DNA of 33,082 nucleotides from Candidatus Syntrophopropionicum ammoniitolerans (GTDB lineage Bacteria > Bacillota > Desulfotomaculia > Desulfotomaculales > Pelotomaculaceae). The notes below the pieces were generated by a model, which saw nothing but the letters and a program-made list of their open reading frames with translations, was not told the DNA's origin and made no database searches. The stretch covers positions 1 through 33,082 of the forward strand of contig JABMJD010000023.1 of NCBI GenBank assembly GCA_013201395.1. Reading direction: 5' to 3'. A program made the translations under genes and the position numbers. This document shows positions 15,170 through 24,469 of the stretch, in pieces. Position 1 is the stretch's first letter. Each line of letters starts with the position of its first letter.

Positions 15170-17473
15170 TTAGATGGTCGGGTTCCCAGGCGAGGCACCG
15201 AAACTAACCCGCCTCACCTCATAGACGTCTTTAACCCGCCTTATTTTGTTCATTATATGTTCCAGCTGTTCCAACCCTCTCATTTCCAGCACCATCTCAA
15301 TTACTGCTCCACCATCCTTTTTACCTCTAGCGGTAACCCAGTTGGCACTGATTTTCATTTCTAGTAGAACAGACATCACATCACTTAAAAATCCAGCCCG
15401 ATCCATACCGGTTGCTTCCAGTTTAACCTGAAACGGTTCTGTAAACTCCTTATCCCAGGCTACCTCAACCAGTCGCCCACTTTCATGATCCTGAAAAGCA
15501 CTAACATTCTTGCAGTCACTACGATGGATAGACACACCCCGACCACGGGTAACATAACCAATGATCGGGTCCCCCGGTATCGGATTGCAACAATGTGACA
15601 GCCTGATCAGCAGGTTGTCAATGCCCTTGACCCGGATACCCTGGGTGGGCTTACCCCAGCCTGCAGTGGGCCTGTTTTCATTGATTAAAGCCTGGACTTC
15701 TTCCTCTAAGGTGCCCTTTTTCTCAGTTTTAGCTTCTTCCGCCCTTATTTTGCCCAGAATACCATTAACAGTTATTTGGCCGACACCAATTGCTACATAA
15801 AGATCATCAAGGCTAACAATATTATACCTCTTTCCTATTTCTAGTAACCTTTCGCCTTTAATTAGTTCATGATCAAGGCCCTGTTTTTTTCCTTCCCGCT
15901 CCAGGCTCTCCTTGCCCTTGATAATATTTTCTTCCCTTTGTTCCTTCTTGAACCATTGCCTAATTTTGGTTCTGGCATGGGAGGTTTTCACTATATTCAG
16001 CCAGTCCCGTTTGGGTTCACTGGTTTTGGCTGTGAGAATAGTCAGTATGTCACCGTTTTTCAGCTTGTACTCCAGGGGTACGATGCGGCCATTGACCTTG
16101 GCCCCGATGCAGCGATGGCCTACATCAGTATGAATGCGGTAGGCAAAATCCAGGGGCACCGAGCCGGCAGGTAATTCCAATACGTCACCCTTTGGAGAAA
16201 AAACAAAAACAGAATCAGCAAACAGATCTATTTTCAGAGTTTCCATAAATTCCTTGGCATCCCGCAGATCCTTTTGCCATTCCAGCAGCTGCCGTAACCA
16301 GGCCAGTTTTGATTCAAAATCTCTATCAGCTTTGCCGCCTTCCTTATAACGCCAGTGAGCGGCAATCCCGTATTCGGCGGTGCGGTGCATTTCCGTGGTC
16401 CTGATTTGGATTTCAAAAGGTTCACCCTGAGGACCAATAACGGAGGTGTGGATGGACTGGTACATATTAGACTTGGGCATAGCAATAAAATCCTTGAAGC
16501 GCCCCGGAATGGGGGTCCATAGGGTGTGCACAATACCCAGTGTAGCATAGCAGTCACGCACCGTATTCACCAGGCAGCGTACAGCAGTAACATCATAAAT
16601 TTCATTGACATCCTTCTGCTGTTCCTCCATTTTGGTTTGGATACTATAGAGGTGCTTTGGGCGGCCCTCGATGCCGGCTTCAATATCCATTGCCGTAAGC
16701 TTTTCTGCCAATGTAGCAATTACAGACCGGATATATTCCTCCCGTTTGCCCCGGGTTTTGGCCACCTTCTCCACCAGAGCAAAATATTTTTCCGGTTCCT
16801 TAAACCGAAAAGCCAGATCTTCCAGTTCCCATTTAACACGATAAATTCCCAGCCGGTGGGCCAGCGGCGCAAATACCTCCAGGGTTTCATTAGCAATTTC
16901 CAGTTGTTTGGGTGTTTTGTGATACTTGAGCGTCCGCAGGTTGTGCAGGCGGTCAGCCAGCTTAATCATGATCACCCGGATGTCTTTGGCCATAGCCAGG
17001 AACATTTTGCGCAGGTTTTCTACCTGTTGCTCTTCCTTGGACTTGTAGGCAATCCTGCTTAGCTTGGTCACCCCATCCACCAGCAAGGCCACCTCACCGC
17101 CAAATTTTTCCGTGATATCTGCTAGTGATATCCCCGTGTCTTCGACAATATCATGGAGCAGGCCGGCAATAATGGTTTCCTGATCCAACTCCAGCGCTGC
17201 TAATATTTTGGCCACTTCCAAGGGATGGACAATATAAGGCTCACCGGAAATACGTTTTTGTTCCCGGTGTGCCTTCTCGGCAAAATCATATGCATTTCTA
17301 ATCGCTGCAAAATCCGCCTGCGGATTGCTGCTCTTTATCAGTTGGAATAGCTCCCCCAGGGAAGCATCCAGGTTGTACTCCGGCTGCTTTTCCCTGTTCC
17401 TATGATCAACTGGTGCCAATTCTAAAGGGGTATCTGCAGCGGAAATTCCAACCCGGTTTTCCATATTGATCAT
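15170..17473 (-). CDS. relA: Bifunctional (p)ppGpp synthetase/hydrolase (Rel)
   Basis: A long RelA/SpoT homologue of 767 residues controlling the stringent response. The N-terminal HD hydrolase domain has His83, His107-Asp108 (LLHDIVEDT) and Asp174 (KLADRLHNLR). The synthetase domain carries RFKD at 325-328, the RxKD form found in bifunctional enzymes rather than the ExDD of synthetase-only RelA, followed by YQSIHTSV. The TGS domain begins near 420 (FVFSPKGDVLELPAGS), a Cys-containing region reads LSHCCNPIPGD, and the ACT domain covers about 690-760. The start is uncertain between ATG 17473 and ATG 17464. apt ends six bases upstream, so the genes are co-transcribed. Confidence 0.97.
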   Translation of the reverse strand: MINMENRVGISAADTPLELAPVDHRNREKQPEYNLDASLGELFQLIKSSNPQADFAAIRNAYDFAEKAHREQKRISGEPYIVHPLEVAKILAALELDQETIIAGLLHDIVEDTGISLADITEKFGGEVALLVDGVTKLSRIAYKSKEEQQVENLRKMFLAMAKDIRVIMIKLADRLHNLRTLKYHKTPKQLEIANETLEVFAPLAHRLGIYRVKWELEDLAFRFKEPEKYFALVEKVAKTRGKREEYIRSVIATLAEKLTAMDIEAGIEGRPKHLYSIQTKMEEQQKDVNEIYDVTAVRCLVNTVRDCYATLGIVHTLWTPIPGRFKDFIAMPKSNMYQSIHTSVIGPQGEPFEIQIRTTEMHRTAEYGIAAHWRYKEGGKADRDFESKLAWLRQLLEWQKDLRDAKEFMETLKIDLFADSVFVFSPKGDVLELPAGSVPLDFAYRIHTDVGHRCIGAKVNGRIVPLEYKLKNGDILTILTAKTSEPKRDWLNIVKTSHARTKIRQWFKKEQREENIIKGKESLEREGKKQGLDHELIKGERLLEIGKRYNIVSLDDLYVAIGVGQITVNGILGKIRAEEAKTEKKGTLEEEVQALINENRPTAGWGKPTQGIRVKGIDNLLIRLSHCCNPIPGDPIIGYVTRGRGVSIHRSDCKNVSAFQDHESGRLVEVAWDKEFTEPFQVKLEATGMDRAGFLSDVMSVLLEMKISANWVTARGKKDGGAVIEMVLEMRGLEQLEHIMNKIRRVKDVYEVRRVSFGASPGNPTI

Positions 17474-17478
17474 TTTCC

Positions 17479-17994
17479 CTAATAATTATATTGTACTAAA
17501 GATATTGTATCATAATCCTGTAGTTTTACCCGACCCCCAAGTCCTGTTAACTCTACCAAGAACACAGTCCCTACTACCTCAGCGCCAAGCTCCTCAATTA
17601 ATTTAATAGTTTTGGCAACAGTACCCCCGGTAGCAATCAATTCGTCTACTACCAGCACTTTCATTTGCGGCTTGATCACGCTGTGATCAAGTTCAACGGG
17701 TTTATCGCCAAAATCCAGATCATAGTGCCAGGTGAAAACATCCTCCGGCTGGTCGGGCAAAGTAAGAGTCAAAAGCCCTGTCCCCAGGATGTATGCCAGA
17801 GGTGCCCCAATCATCAAACCACGTGTCTTGGGACAAACAATGAGATCTGCCTGCTTGTGTTTGCACTGGGCGGCCAGTTCCTGCACTGCCCGCCGGTAAG
17901 CATCGCTGTCCAGCAGCAGGGTGGAAACATCTTTATAATTGATGCCCTCCCGGGGGAAATCTGGGATTTCCCTGATAATGTTCTTGATGTCCAA
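17479..17994 (-). CDS. apt: Adenine phosphoribosyltransferase
   Basis: Converts adenine and PRPP to AMP in purine salvage. The start is taken as TTG 17994 (MDIKNIIREIPDFPREGI): AAGGGGG lies ten bases upstream, the N-terminus fits the family, and the length of 171 residues is typical. ATG 18033 would overlap recJ and add residues without homology. The PRPP-binding motif reads VVDELIATGGT, with Glu in place of the usual second Asp, and PKTRGLMIGAPLAY corresponds to the usual ARGF(I/L)xGxPLA region. The differences from canonical Apt leave some room for a related phosphoribosyltransferase. It sits between recJ and relA, as in many Firmicutes. Confidence 0.9.
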   Translation of the reverse strand: MDIKNIIREIPDFPREGINYKDVSTLLLDSDAYRRAVQELAAQCKHKQADLIVCPKTRGLMIGAPLAYILGTGLLTLTLPDQPEDVFTWHYDLDFGDKPVELDHSVIKPQMKVLVVDELIATGGTVAKTIKLIEELGAEVVGTVFLVELTGLGGRVKLQDYDTISLVQYNY

Positions 17995-18010
17995 CTTGTG
18001 ATAACCCCCT

Positions 18011-20683
18011 TCATAATGAGACGTCCCGGCCAATCAAGCTGTAAACGGGTTCACTTAAAAGATTCTTCATAAACTGAATTGAATTCTTTTTTGCCTCAGT
18101 GAGCATTCTAAACGTTCGCGCCTGCAACAGGTCCTTTTTTTGTTTTGGGGCGGGTAAAAAATGAATATTCAAAATCTTTCCCTCATTATTGCATGTAATC
18201 AGTTTTAATTCCACAAATATTCTTATGGCAGTACGCAGGGTATCGACACCGGCATAGGAAAACCCGGCTTCCGCTAGTATTTTGGCCAATGTATTCACAT
18301 TAAAAACGAAACTTTTCCCTTGCCGCCGCAGTTGTTGATAAAGCTCTACCAGATATTCCCGACCAGGAAGCAGAGATTCGAGCCCATCCAGGTTATCTTG
18401 TAAATCATCCGGCCCATAGAGAAAATACAGGCTGCCTCCGGGGTCGACGCAGTTATATGTATGATGGAGTGAATCAGGGCCGTAGGGCAGGTGATATAGC
18501 AATACCTTGGCCGCACCTAGCCCGGCCGCATTGACCGTAGCAGGTGTGGTAAATAATATGTCGATTTGCCCGCCCTGGAACATTGACAATATTTTGTCCT
18601 GAACAGCAGCGCCGGCCCAGTGATGGCAATGGGCTACCCGCCCCTGCAGGTCAGGATTTGCTTGCTGCAGGTGATAAGCCGGCCCAATATTTTGGTAACC
18701 ACAGGATGTAATTACCAGGGCCCGTTCACCCGGTGTAACTAACTGTGACAGCTTGAGCAAGCGATTATCGGAATGGCGGTGGTCCACCAGCCGGACGTCA
18801 CCGGCCGGTCTTTCTTCCAATTTAACCTGTTTTTTATTTTCCCCCTCTACCAATCCCTGCAGGGTGGTAAAAATAAATTCCGGCACAAACAAATCATCTC
18901 GGTCTCCTGCTTCTTCCAGCGGGCTGTCACGATCCTGACCCTGCTCAACTGTCGCAAAAACAGCCGGGGCCCCCAGATCCTTCACATTCAGCTGCAAGGA
19001 ACGACGGCCTCTGTATTCATTAATATCCGGGACAAAGGCCAAATCCACAGCCTCACCTGCAGCCAGAACTTCGGCATAAGCCCCCAGGTTAAAACCAATA
19101 CCGTCAAGAACGGTATTTTCACCCCCCAGACTCATTTTTAGATGGGCAGCCCCTTTACCCACACCACGGCTGGCCAACAGTTTTGTTCCCCGGCAGCTTA
19201 AAAGTGGACCGGGGTTGGCGTGACCAAAAGGCTGCAGCAGATCAATCTCATGAACTAGCTCCTCAGTCAACTGGTCAATTTGAACTAATCCATCAATTTC
19301 CAACAGCGGCCGCAACCTTAAACCCCGGGTTATTTCCCGGGCGAACTCCTCTAATGCACTGGTAAAGTCCTCTATTCCGGCGCTATTAACGGTAAACCCT
19401 GCTGCCAGGGCATGTCCGCCATAATCCACCAGGTGTTCTCCACAGTGAACCAGCGCCTTATGTATATTAAACCCCGGGACACTTCTAGCAGAGCCCCGTC
19501 CCTCTTCTCCTTCCACAGAAATCAAAAGCACCGGCTTGTGCAGCTGATCCACCAAACGGGAGGCCACAATACCGATTACTCCGGCATGCCAGCCTGGTGA
19601 GCTGAGGACAATAACGCTTGCCTCCTTCTTTTCCGGCCTGTGCTCCAACATTTGCCGGGCTTCCGCCAATACGTCGGCCTCCACCTTCTGCCTTTCCTGG
19701 TTGGCTTGATTTAATCTGGCGGCCAGCACATCCGCCTCCTGACAATCTTCTGTTAGCAGGAGATTCAGAGCCAGTGCAGGAATGCCAATCCGGCCGGCCG
19801 CATTCAGCCGCGGGGCCAGAAAAAATGCCACCTGTCGTGCGTCAATATCCTTATTTTCCAAACCGCTGGTCCGCTTCAAGGCCTGAATACCCGGCCAGCA
19901 GCTATTTGACAATGCAGGCAAACCATATTTGACCAGGATCCTATTTTCCCCCTGGATCGGTACCACGTCTGCTATGGTCCCCAAACAAACCAGGTCCAGA
20001 TAATCCTGCCAGGCTTGCTCCTCCTGATTGGCGGCTGCCAACAGCGCTTGTCCCAGCTTCAGAGCCACACCCACCCCGGCCAAATCCCGGTAAGGATACT
20101 CCTTTTCGCCGCATTTGGGGTTGAGTACCGCATAAGCAGGCGGTATTTCTACAGGCGGCTCATGATGGTCTGTGATGATCAGGTCGATACCATTTTCCTG
20201 GGCCCAGTTGGCTTCCGCCACATTGCTAATGCCGCAATCTACGGTGATCACCAGGCTGGTACCCCGGGCCTTTTCTTCTCCTAATAAATCAAGATCCAGC
20301 CCATAACCCTCCACCAGCCGGTTGGGAATGAAACTGGCCGCCTCATATCCCATACGGCGAAAGACTCTGACCAAGAGGGCTGTAGCCGTAAGACCATCTG
20401 TGTCATAGTCCCCGTAAACCAGAACCCTTTCTCCCCCCTGGAGGGCTTTCAAAATCCTGGCCACGGCCTTGTTCATATCCGCAAAGAGCAGTGGGCTGTG
20501 TAATCCATCCAACCCACTGCCCAGAAAGCGGCGCCCCTGTTCAATGGTATGGATACCCCGGTTGATCAGCATTTGGGCCACAATCGGTGATATCCCCAGT
20601 TTGCGTGCTAGAACACAACTGAGGGTCGGATTAGGTGGTCTTATTTTCCATAATTTTTTTGAATGTATAGGAATACTTTTCAT
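18011..20683 (-). CDS. recJ: Single-stranded-DNA-specific exonuclease RecJ
   Basis: A 5'-3' ssDNA exonuclease of recombinational and mismatch repair. DHH-family motifs appear in order: VYGDYDTDG (about 90-97), VDCGISN (about 148-154), TDHHEPP (171-177), LAPRLNAAGRIG, and the DHHA1 motif DYGGHALAAGF. An OB-fold region follows, then a C-terminal extension of about 330 residues, as in B. subtilis-type RecJ; 890 residues is on the long side. The start at ATG 20683 is chosen because the upstream TTG at 20722 coincides with the -35 box of a good promoter. The resulting transcript would have almost no leader. It heads the recJ-apt-relA-dtd unit. Confidence 0.93.
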   Translation of the reverse strand: MKSIPIHSKKLWKIRPPNPTLSCVLARKLGISPIVAQMLINRGIHTIEQGRRFLGSGLDGLHSPLLFADMNKAVARILKALQGGERVLVYGDYDTDGLTATALLVRVFRRMGYEAASFIPNRLVEGYGLDLDLLGEEKARGTSLVITVDCGISNVAEANWAQENGIDLIITDHHEPPVEIPPAYAVLNPKCGEKEYPYRDLAGVGVALKLGQALLAAANQEEQAWQDYLDLVCLGTIADVVPIQGENRILVKYGLPALSNSCWPGIQALKRTSGLENKDIDARQVAFFLAPRLNAAGRIGIPALALNLLLTEDCQEADVLAARLNQANQERQKVEADVLAEARQMLEHRPEKKEASVIVLSSPGWHAGVIGIVASRLVDQLHKPVLLISVEGEEGRGSARSVPGFNIHKALVHCGEHLVDYGGHALAAGFTVNSAGIEDFTSALEEFAREITRGLRLRPLLEIDGLVQIDQLTEELVHEIDLLQPFGHANPGPLLSCRGTKLLASRGVGKGAAHLKMSLGGENTVLDGIGFNLGAYAEVLAAGEAVDLAFVPDINEYRGRRSLQLNVKDLGAPAVFATVEQGQDRDSPLEEAGDRDDLFVPEFIFTTLQGLVEGENKKQVKLEERPAGDVRLVDHRHSDNRLLKLSQLVTPGERALVITSCGYQNIGPAYHLQQANPDLQGRVAHCHHWAGAAVQDKILSMFQGGQIDILFTTPATVNAAGLGAAKVLLYHLPYGPDSLHHTYNCVDPGGSLYFLYGPDDLQDNLDGLESLLPGREYLVELYQQLRRQGKSFVFNVNTLAKILAEAGFSYAGVDTLRTAIRIFVELKLITCNNEGKILNIHFLPAPKQKKDLLQARTFRMLTEAKKNSIQFMKNLLSEPVYSLIGRDVSL

Positions 20684-20693
20684 AGATAATAAA

Positions 20694-20722
20694 ATTATAA
20701 TAGACACCACAATGTTTGGCAA
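20694..20722 (-). promoter_or_regulatory. SigA-type promoter overlapping the upstream recJ frame
   Basis: TTGCCA (20722-20717) and a perfect TATAAT (20699-20694) are 17 bases apart on the minus strand. The predicted start, near 20687, is only a few bases before ATG 20683. Confidence 0.6.
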
Positions 20723-20768
20723 CTTTGCAACAAATAAAAAGCCTGTAATCCGGGCAATAAATAGAAAT

Positions 20769-20800
20769 AAGTAAAGCCGGTTAATTAACCGACTTTACTT
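20769..20800 (-). terminator. Terminator overlapping the end of the small winged-helix gene
   Basis: AAGTAAAGTCGGTTAA (20800-20785, minus strand) pairs with TTAACCGGCTTTACTT (20784-20769) with a single G-U pair, then a T-rich stretch. The stem includes the stop codon of the gene. The G-U pair favours minus-strand use. Confidence 0.65.
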
Positions 20801-21054
20801 AGTTTGAGGAAATCCCAGCCCAGGCTGGTCATACTACACATTTTGCTTTTACCCTCAGTGGTTACGTCAACCAAACCCAGGGCATAAAGCTGCATGACCA
20901 CATGGTCCAGCACTGCTCTTTTAACTTTAGCGGTAAGGGAAAGCTCCTCCTTGTTCATCGCCCCGTAATCATCCAGGGCCCTGAGTACCCTTTCCGCCTC
21001 TTCGGGGAGACGGTGTTGCACTCCGGCAAAATACTCCACTAATGTGCCAGTCAT
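20785..21054 (-). CDS. Small winged-helix-like protein of unknown function
   Basis: An 89-residue protein with a strong ribosome-binding site (GGAGG ten bases upstream of the ATG). The pattern of helices followed by VVMQLYALGLVDVTTEGKSKMCSMTSLGWDFLKL looks like a winged-helix fold: the LxxLGLVDVTTEG segment is typical of a recognition helix and wing in MarR/PadR-like domains. No specific family is recognised. It could be a small transcriptional regulator. It is transcribed alone, divergently from the DUF151 gene. Confidence 0.75.
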   Translation of the reverse strand: MTGTLVEYFAGVQHRLPEEAERVLRALDDYGAMNKEELSLTAKVKRAVLDHVVMQLYALGLVDVTTEGKSKMCSMTSLGWDFLKLSKVG

Positions 21055-21331
21055 TTTTTCTCAACCTCCTTAATGGCAAGCCCTACTGATAGTATGGTCA
21101 TTTATTTAGTTAAAAATAAGTAAATTGCAAAAAAAATGCGGTGTAAGTTTTTCCAGCCGCTATAATCCCAATTTTTTATGGCCTTTCCAGTTCTGCTCTA
21201 TTTGTGATAAAATAAAAGAAAAAACACCAGTGCCTGGTTGGCCGCATAATTCACATATAAAACTTTATACCTCTTGACAGCATCGTACCGTTGTTTTTTA
21301 GCCTATTATCGTTAAGAAGGTGATAAAAGTG

Positions 21332-21811
21332 ATGATTCCCGTTAAGGTCAAAGAGATTGCTTATGATGTAATGATGAACCCAGTCATATTACTAATAGAT
21401 GAAAAGGAGCTAAAGGCCCTTCCCATTTGGATTGGTCCCTTTGAGGCCCATGCTATTGGTGTTGCCCTGCAGGGGATCCACCTGGAAAGACCCCTGACCC
21501 ATGATCTGCTGAATAATGTCCTCAGCATGCTGGAGAGCAGGTTAAGCATGGTGGTAATCAATGATGTGACAGAAGGAACATACTTCGCTAAATTGCACCT
21601 TTGGCGCCATGATCAAGAACTCATCGTTGACTGCCGGCCCAGTGATGCCATTGCCCTGGCTCTGCGCACAAAAACACCAATCTATCTCACAGAGAAGGTT
21701 GCTGCCGGTTCACTGGCCATTGAAGAACTTTTAAGTGAAGGACAGGACCAGGAACTGAAGGAATTGCTGGGATCCAGCCTGACCAGCGGCAATAAGAAGG
21801 ATTTGCACTAG
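21332..21811 (+). CDS. Bifunctional nuclease family protein (DUF151)
   Basis: A 159-residue member of the BFN/DUF151 family, whose plant member has RNase and DNase activity; the role in bacteria is unclear. Motifs: IPVKVKEIAYDVMMNPVILL at the start, LPIWIGPFEAHAIGVALQG, RPLTHDLLNNVL and the conserved VDCRPSDAIALALRT. The start at ATG 21332 is preferred because AGAAGG is 11 bases upstream; GTG 21320 is also in frame but crowds the ribosome-binding site. No convincing promoter was found, although TTGACA occurs at 21274. It ends two bases from the convergent uspA-like gene. Confidence 0.9.
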   Translation: MIPVKVKEIAYDVMMNPVILLIDEKELKALPIWIGPFEAHAIGVALQGIHLERPLTHDLLNNVLSMLESRLSMVVINDVTEGTYFAKLHLWRHDQELIVDCRPSDAIALALRTKTPIYLTEKVAAGSLAIEELLSEGQDQELKELLGSSLTSGNKKDLH

Positions 21812-21813
21812 TT

Positions 21814-22251
21814 TTACTTCACAATTGTTACCGGACAATCCGCCAGTTGCACTACCTTGGAACTGACACTACCCAGCACAATACCTCTTAGACTACCCAT
21901 GCCCCGGCTACCGATGACGATGTGTTTGATACCTTCGGCATGGGCATAATCTACAATATCCTTGGCCGGGTTCCCCATTTTAACCACACCTGTAGCCTTA
22001 ACACCCTTCTGGGTAAAAATTTTCAGCGTCAAATCCAGGGCTTCTTGTGCCTGTTCTTTAAAAAAGGCATCTACCTCCCCAATTACAGTTGGTGTACGCA
22101 GAGAATAGTATTTAATTTTGTCCAATATGTCGTTAACAATGATCACCGTAACCTTGATGTTGGGGGCAGCCTCAGCTAGTTCGGCCGCAAATTCGGCAGC
22201 TCTCAGGGCATTTTCCGAACCGTCGGAGGCTACTAGAAGCTTATGTTCCAC
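21814..22251 (-). CDS. Universal stress protein (UspA family)
   Basis: A 145-residue single Usp domain. The N-terminus KLLVASDGSENALRAAEFA and the ATP-binding motif G-2x-G-9x-G-S (GSRGMGSLRGIVLGSVSS) are intact, so this is probably an ATP-binding, dimeric Usp. GTG start with GGAGGG seven bases upstream. It sits downstream of the YteA-like gene but is separated from it by a terminator. Confidence 0.95.
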   Translation of the reverse strand: MEHKLLVASDGSENALRAAEFAAELAEAAPNIKVTVIIVNDILDKIKYYSLRTPTVIGEVDAFFKEQAQEALDLTLKIFTQKGVKATGVVKMGNPAKDIVDYAHAEGIKHIVIGSRGMGSLRGIVLGSVSSKVVQLADCPVTIVK

Positions 22252-22324
22252 CTAAAACCCTCCTGTCATCAGTTTATTTGCAAAAATTATCCTATATAAA
22301 AAACAACCTGTCAACTAATGATGA

Positions 22325-22360
22325 TCAAAAATACCGGCCTGCAAGCAGCCCAGGCGGTAT
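22325..22360 (-). terminator. Intrinsic terminator after the YteA-like gene
   Basis: On the minus strand ATACCG (22360-22355) pairs with CGGTAT (22336-22331), an inner CCTG pairs with CAGG, and a short T run (TTTTTG) follows. Confidence 0.65.
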
Positions 22361-22383
22361 GGCATAACCGGGATGACACCCCC

Positions 22384-23070
22384 TTATTGTTTTTTGTCGG
22401 GTGCGGCCTCATCATCTTTGCCGCGAAAGTCCTTATAAAATAGCCCGTCATCCACTTCATAGGGGATACTGTCCACGTCCTCTACCGCTCCCTTTCTTTC
22501 TATATCCAACTGAGAACTACCATAGTAAGACCCGCCCCTGGACCATTCGTCAGTAGTTTCGCTGTAATGGGCCACCTCCTGCCAGGCGTCCTCACCATCA
22601 TATATAATGGCCTCCGTATCGTCGTTAAAGGTTCTGGCAAAGGGTGGGTTCAGCAGCTCCTCTTCCACCGGCCGATTGTTCTGATGGGGAATTTTTTCCG
22701 ACGCTTCCTTGCAGTCCCGACATCTGGTGGTGGAAGGCACTGCCTGCAGCCGTTCCATGGCAATATCCCGGCCGCAAACCTGGCAGGTACCATAAGTACC
22801 TTCTTCCATCCGCTGCAGGGCATTGTTAATTGCCTGCACCTTGATCATGGCCCCTTCCCGCAGGGAAAAGTCCTTGCTGCGTTCAAAAACTTCCGTGCCT
22901 ATATCAGCCGGATGATTATCAATAGTGGACAGTTCGCTGATGGCATCCTTCATGGAAACCCCCAGCCCGCTTTGTCCCTGCTCATCAAAGAAACCTATTT
23001 GTTGGGTCAGTTGCTCTTTTTCTTGCAAAAGGCGCTGTTGGAAGGTAAACATGTTCTCTTGATCTATCAT
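22384..23070 (-). CDS. TraR/DksA-type zinc-finger protein (YteA-like, sporulation-associated)
   Basis: A 228-residue protein with an N-terminal helical region (about 1-90, rich in Glu/Gln, likely coiled coil) and a C4 zinc finger of the DksA type: Cys96, Cys99, Cys117, Cys120 (CQVCGRDI...CRDC). The acidic, Tyr-rich C-terminal 100 residues match the arrangement of the YteA family of spore formers. DksA-like proteins bind RNA polymerase, but YteA function is not established. A strong AAAGGAGG precedes the ATG. It follows the DUF5665 gene by 24 bases and is likely co-transcribed with it. Confidence 0.88.
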   Translation of the reverse strand: MIDQENMFTFQQRLLQEKEQLTQQIGFFDEQGQSGLGVSMKDAISELSTIDNHPADIGTEVFERSKDFSLREGAMIKVQAINNALQRMEEGTYGTCQVCGRDIAMERLQAVPSTTRCRDCKEASEKIPHQNNRPVEEELLNPPFARTFNDDTEAIIYDGEDAWQEVAHYSETTDEWSRGGSYYGSSQLDIERKGAVEDVDSIPYEVDDGLFYKDFRGKDDEAAPDKKQ

Positions 23071-23094
23071 TGGCTTCCTCCTTTATTAACAAGG

Positions 23095-23391
23095 TCAGAT
23101 CCTCAACTGCACCATCCTGACGATTTCAGCAATAAAACCGCCGATCCACGGCAGGTTAAGCATCACTAAATGCTTGAGAATGTATAGCACAACAGCACCG
23201 AGAATTGTAAACCCCACTGCAATGCCCAGACCCCGCCCGATACCGGCAATAAAATTGATATATAGTAATCGCCAGGGCCGGTTCAGTAACTGGACATACT
23301 CGGCTAGCTTCATTTTTTCTATTTTCACCGCCAGATCGGTAATTTTAATCTGCAGCGTTTTGATTAGCTGGTTTTGATCAGTGGTAGCCAT
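23095..23391 (-). CDS. DUF5665 membrane protein
   Basis: A 98-residue protein with an N-terminal amphipathic helix (about 8-35), the stretch AEYVQLLNRPWRLLYINFIAG in shortened form diagnostic of DUF5665, one long hydrophobic segment with Gly-rich motif (GRGLGIAVGFTILGAVVLYIL, about 53-72), and a second, weaker hydrophobic helix (about 78-92). The function is unknown. AAAAGGGG precedes the ATG. It is followed in the same direction by the YteA-like gene. Confidence 0.82.
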   Translation of the reverse strand: MATTDQNQLIKTLQIKITDLAVKIEKMKLAEYVQLLNRPWRLLYINFIAGIGRGLGIAVGFTILGAVVLYILKHLVMLNLPWIGGFIAEIVRMVQLRI

Positions 23392-23460
23392 AATTACCCC
23401 TTTTGTTTTTTGCCCTGCAAAATCTCACTTTTATCTTCCCCTGAAACATTAAAAACAAAC

Positions 23461-23487
23461 AAAAAAGGCGTGTGCCAGCCACACGCC
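23461..23487 (-). terminator. Intrinsic terminator after secF
   Basis: GGCGTGTG (23487-23480, minus strand) pairs with CACACGCC (23474-23467), followed by TTTTTTG. It lies about 75 bases beyond the secF stop and should end the yajC/HD/secDF transcription. Confidence 0.82.
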
Positions 23488-23561
23488 ATACCTTTTAATT
23501 TTACACAGACACTATCAGGTTCTTAACTGAACCTATATCGCTTATTACTTTTCTCTGTGGT

Positions 23562-24455
23562 TTATGCTTTAGAAGTCCGGGGTTTAGCTTCCAGGCTTTT
23601 AAAATCATACCACAGGGGAGCGGCGATAAAAATTGAAGAATAAGCGCCGCTGACAATGCCGATTAACAGAGCCAGCACCATGTGGCGCACCGTCACACCG
23701 CCAAACACAATCAGTGCCACCAGCAGGATGACAATGGCCAGGGTGGTGTTAATGGAACGGGACATTGTTTGCCACAAGCTCCTGTTGACAATGTCTCCCA
23801 ATAGCTCGCCCCTTTTCTTGAGGCGAATGTTTTCTCTGGTGCGGTCGAAAATAACGATGGTATCCATCAAGGAAAAGCCCACCACAGTAAGCACGGCGGC
23901 CACAAAGGTACTGTCCACCTCAAACTGGAGGAGGGAAAACACCCCCGCCACCAGCACCACATCGTGCAATACGGCTATAATTGCCGCCACCCCTTGTTTG
24001 AATTCAAAGCGCCAGGCTACATAGACCAGAATCAACACAGTGGCCAGGGCCAGAGCCTGAAAAGCCTTCATGATCAACTCCTTGCCCATAACCGGTCCCA
24101 CCCGCTCGTCACGCAGTACGGTTACTTCGCTCAGCTCGCTACCTAATTGGCTGATTACGCCGCCACTTTCGTCTTCAGTTAATTCTCTGGTTCTGATGAT
24201 AAAACTATCTTCGGCACTTTGCTGTATTGAAGCCCCTTCCAGGCCAAATTCATTTAGTACGGCCCGCACTTGTTCCGTTACTGCCGGCTGCTTAAATTTA
24301 AGATCCAACAGTGTTCCGCCGGTAAAGTCAATGCCCTGATTTAAGCCTTGCGAAAAAAGGGACACAATACATGGGATGAGAATCACAATGGATAATGCAT
24401 ACCAAAATTTGCGCAGCTTAATAAAATGAAAAGGCATTCTCTCTCTAAAATTCAT
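23562..24455 (-). CDS. secF: Protein translocase subunit SecF
   Basis: An RND-type membrane protein of 297 residues that works with SecD to drive the late steps of Sec export using the proton gradient. The first membrane segment (about 17-35) is followed by QGIDFTGGTLLDLKF, an external domain, and five further segments. The family signature is GFSLMDTIVIFDRTREN; the residue before DT is Met where related proteins usually have Asn. AAGGAG precedes the ATG. secD lies 14 bases upstream. Confidence 0.96.
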   Translation of the reverse strand: MNFRERMPFHFIKLRKFWYALSIVILIPCIVSLFSQGLNQGIDFTGGTLLDLKFKQPAVTEQVRAVLNEFGLEGASIQQSAEDSFIIRTRELTEDESGGVISQLGSELSEVTVLRDERVGPVMGKELIMKAFQALALATVLILVYVAWRFEFKQGVAAIIAVLHDVVLVAGVFSLLQFEVDSTFVAAVLTVVGFSLMDTIVIFDRTRENIRLKKRGELLGDIVNRSLWQTMSRSINTTLAIVILLVALIVFGGVTVRHMVLALLIGIVSGAYSSIFIAAPLWYDFKSLEAKPRTSKA

Positions 24456-24469
24456 TATTATTACACTCC

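Noticed and set aside
21274-21309. Promoter TTGACA...TATTAT upstream of the DUF151 gene
   Set aside because: The boxes are 24 bases apart, too far for a standard SigA promoter, and no alternative -10 was found.
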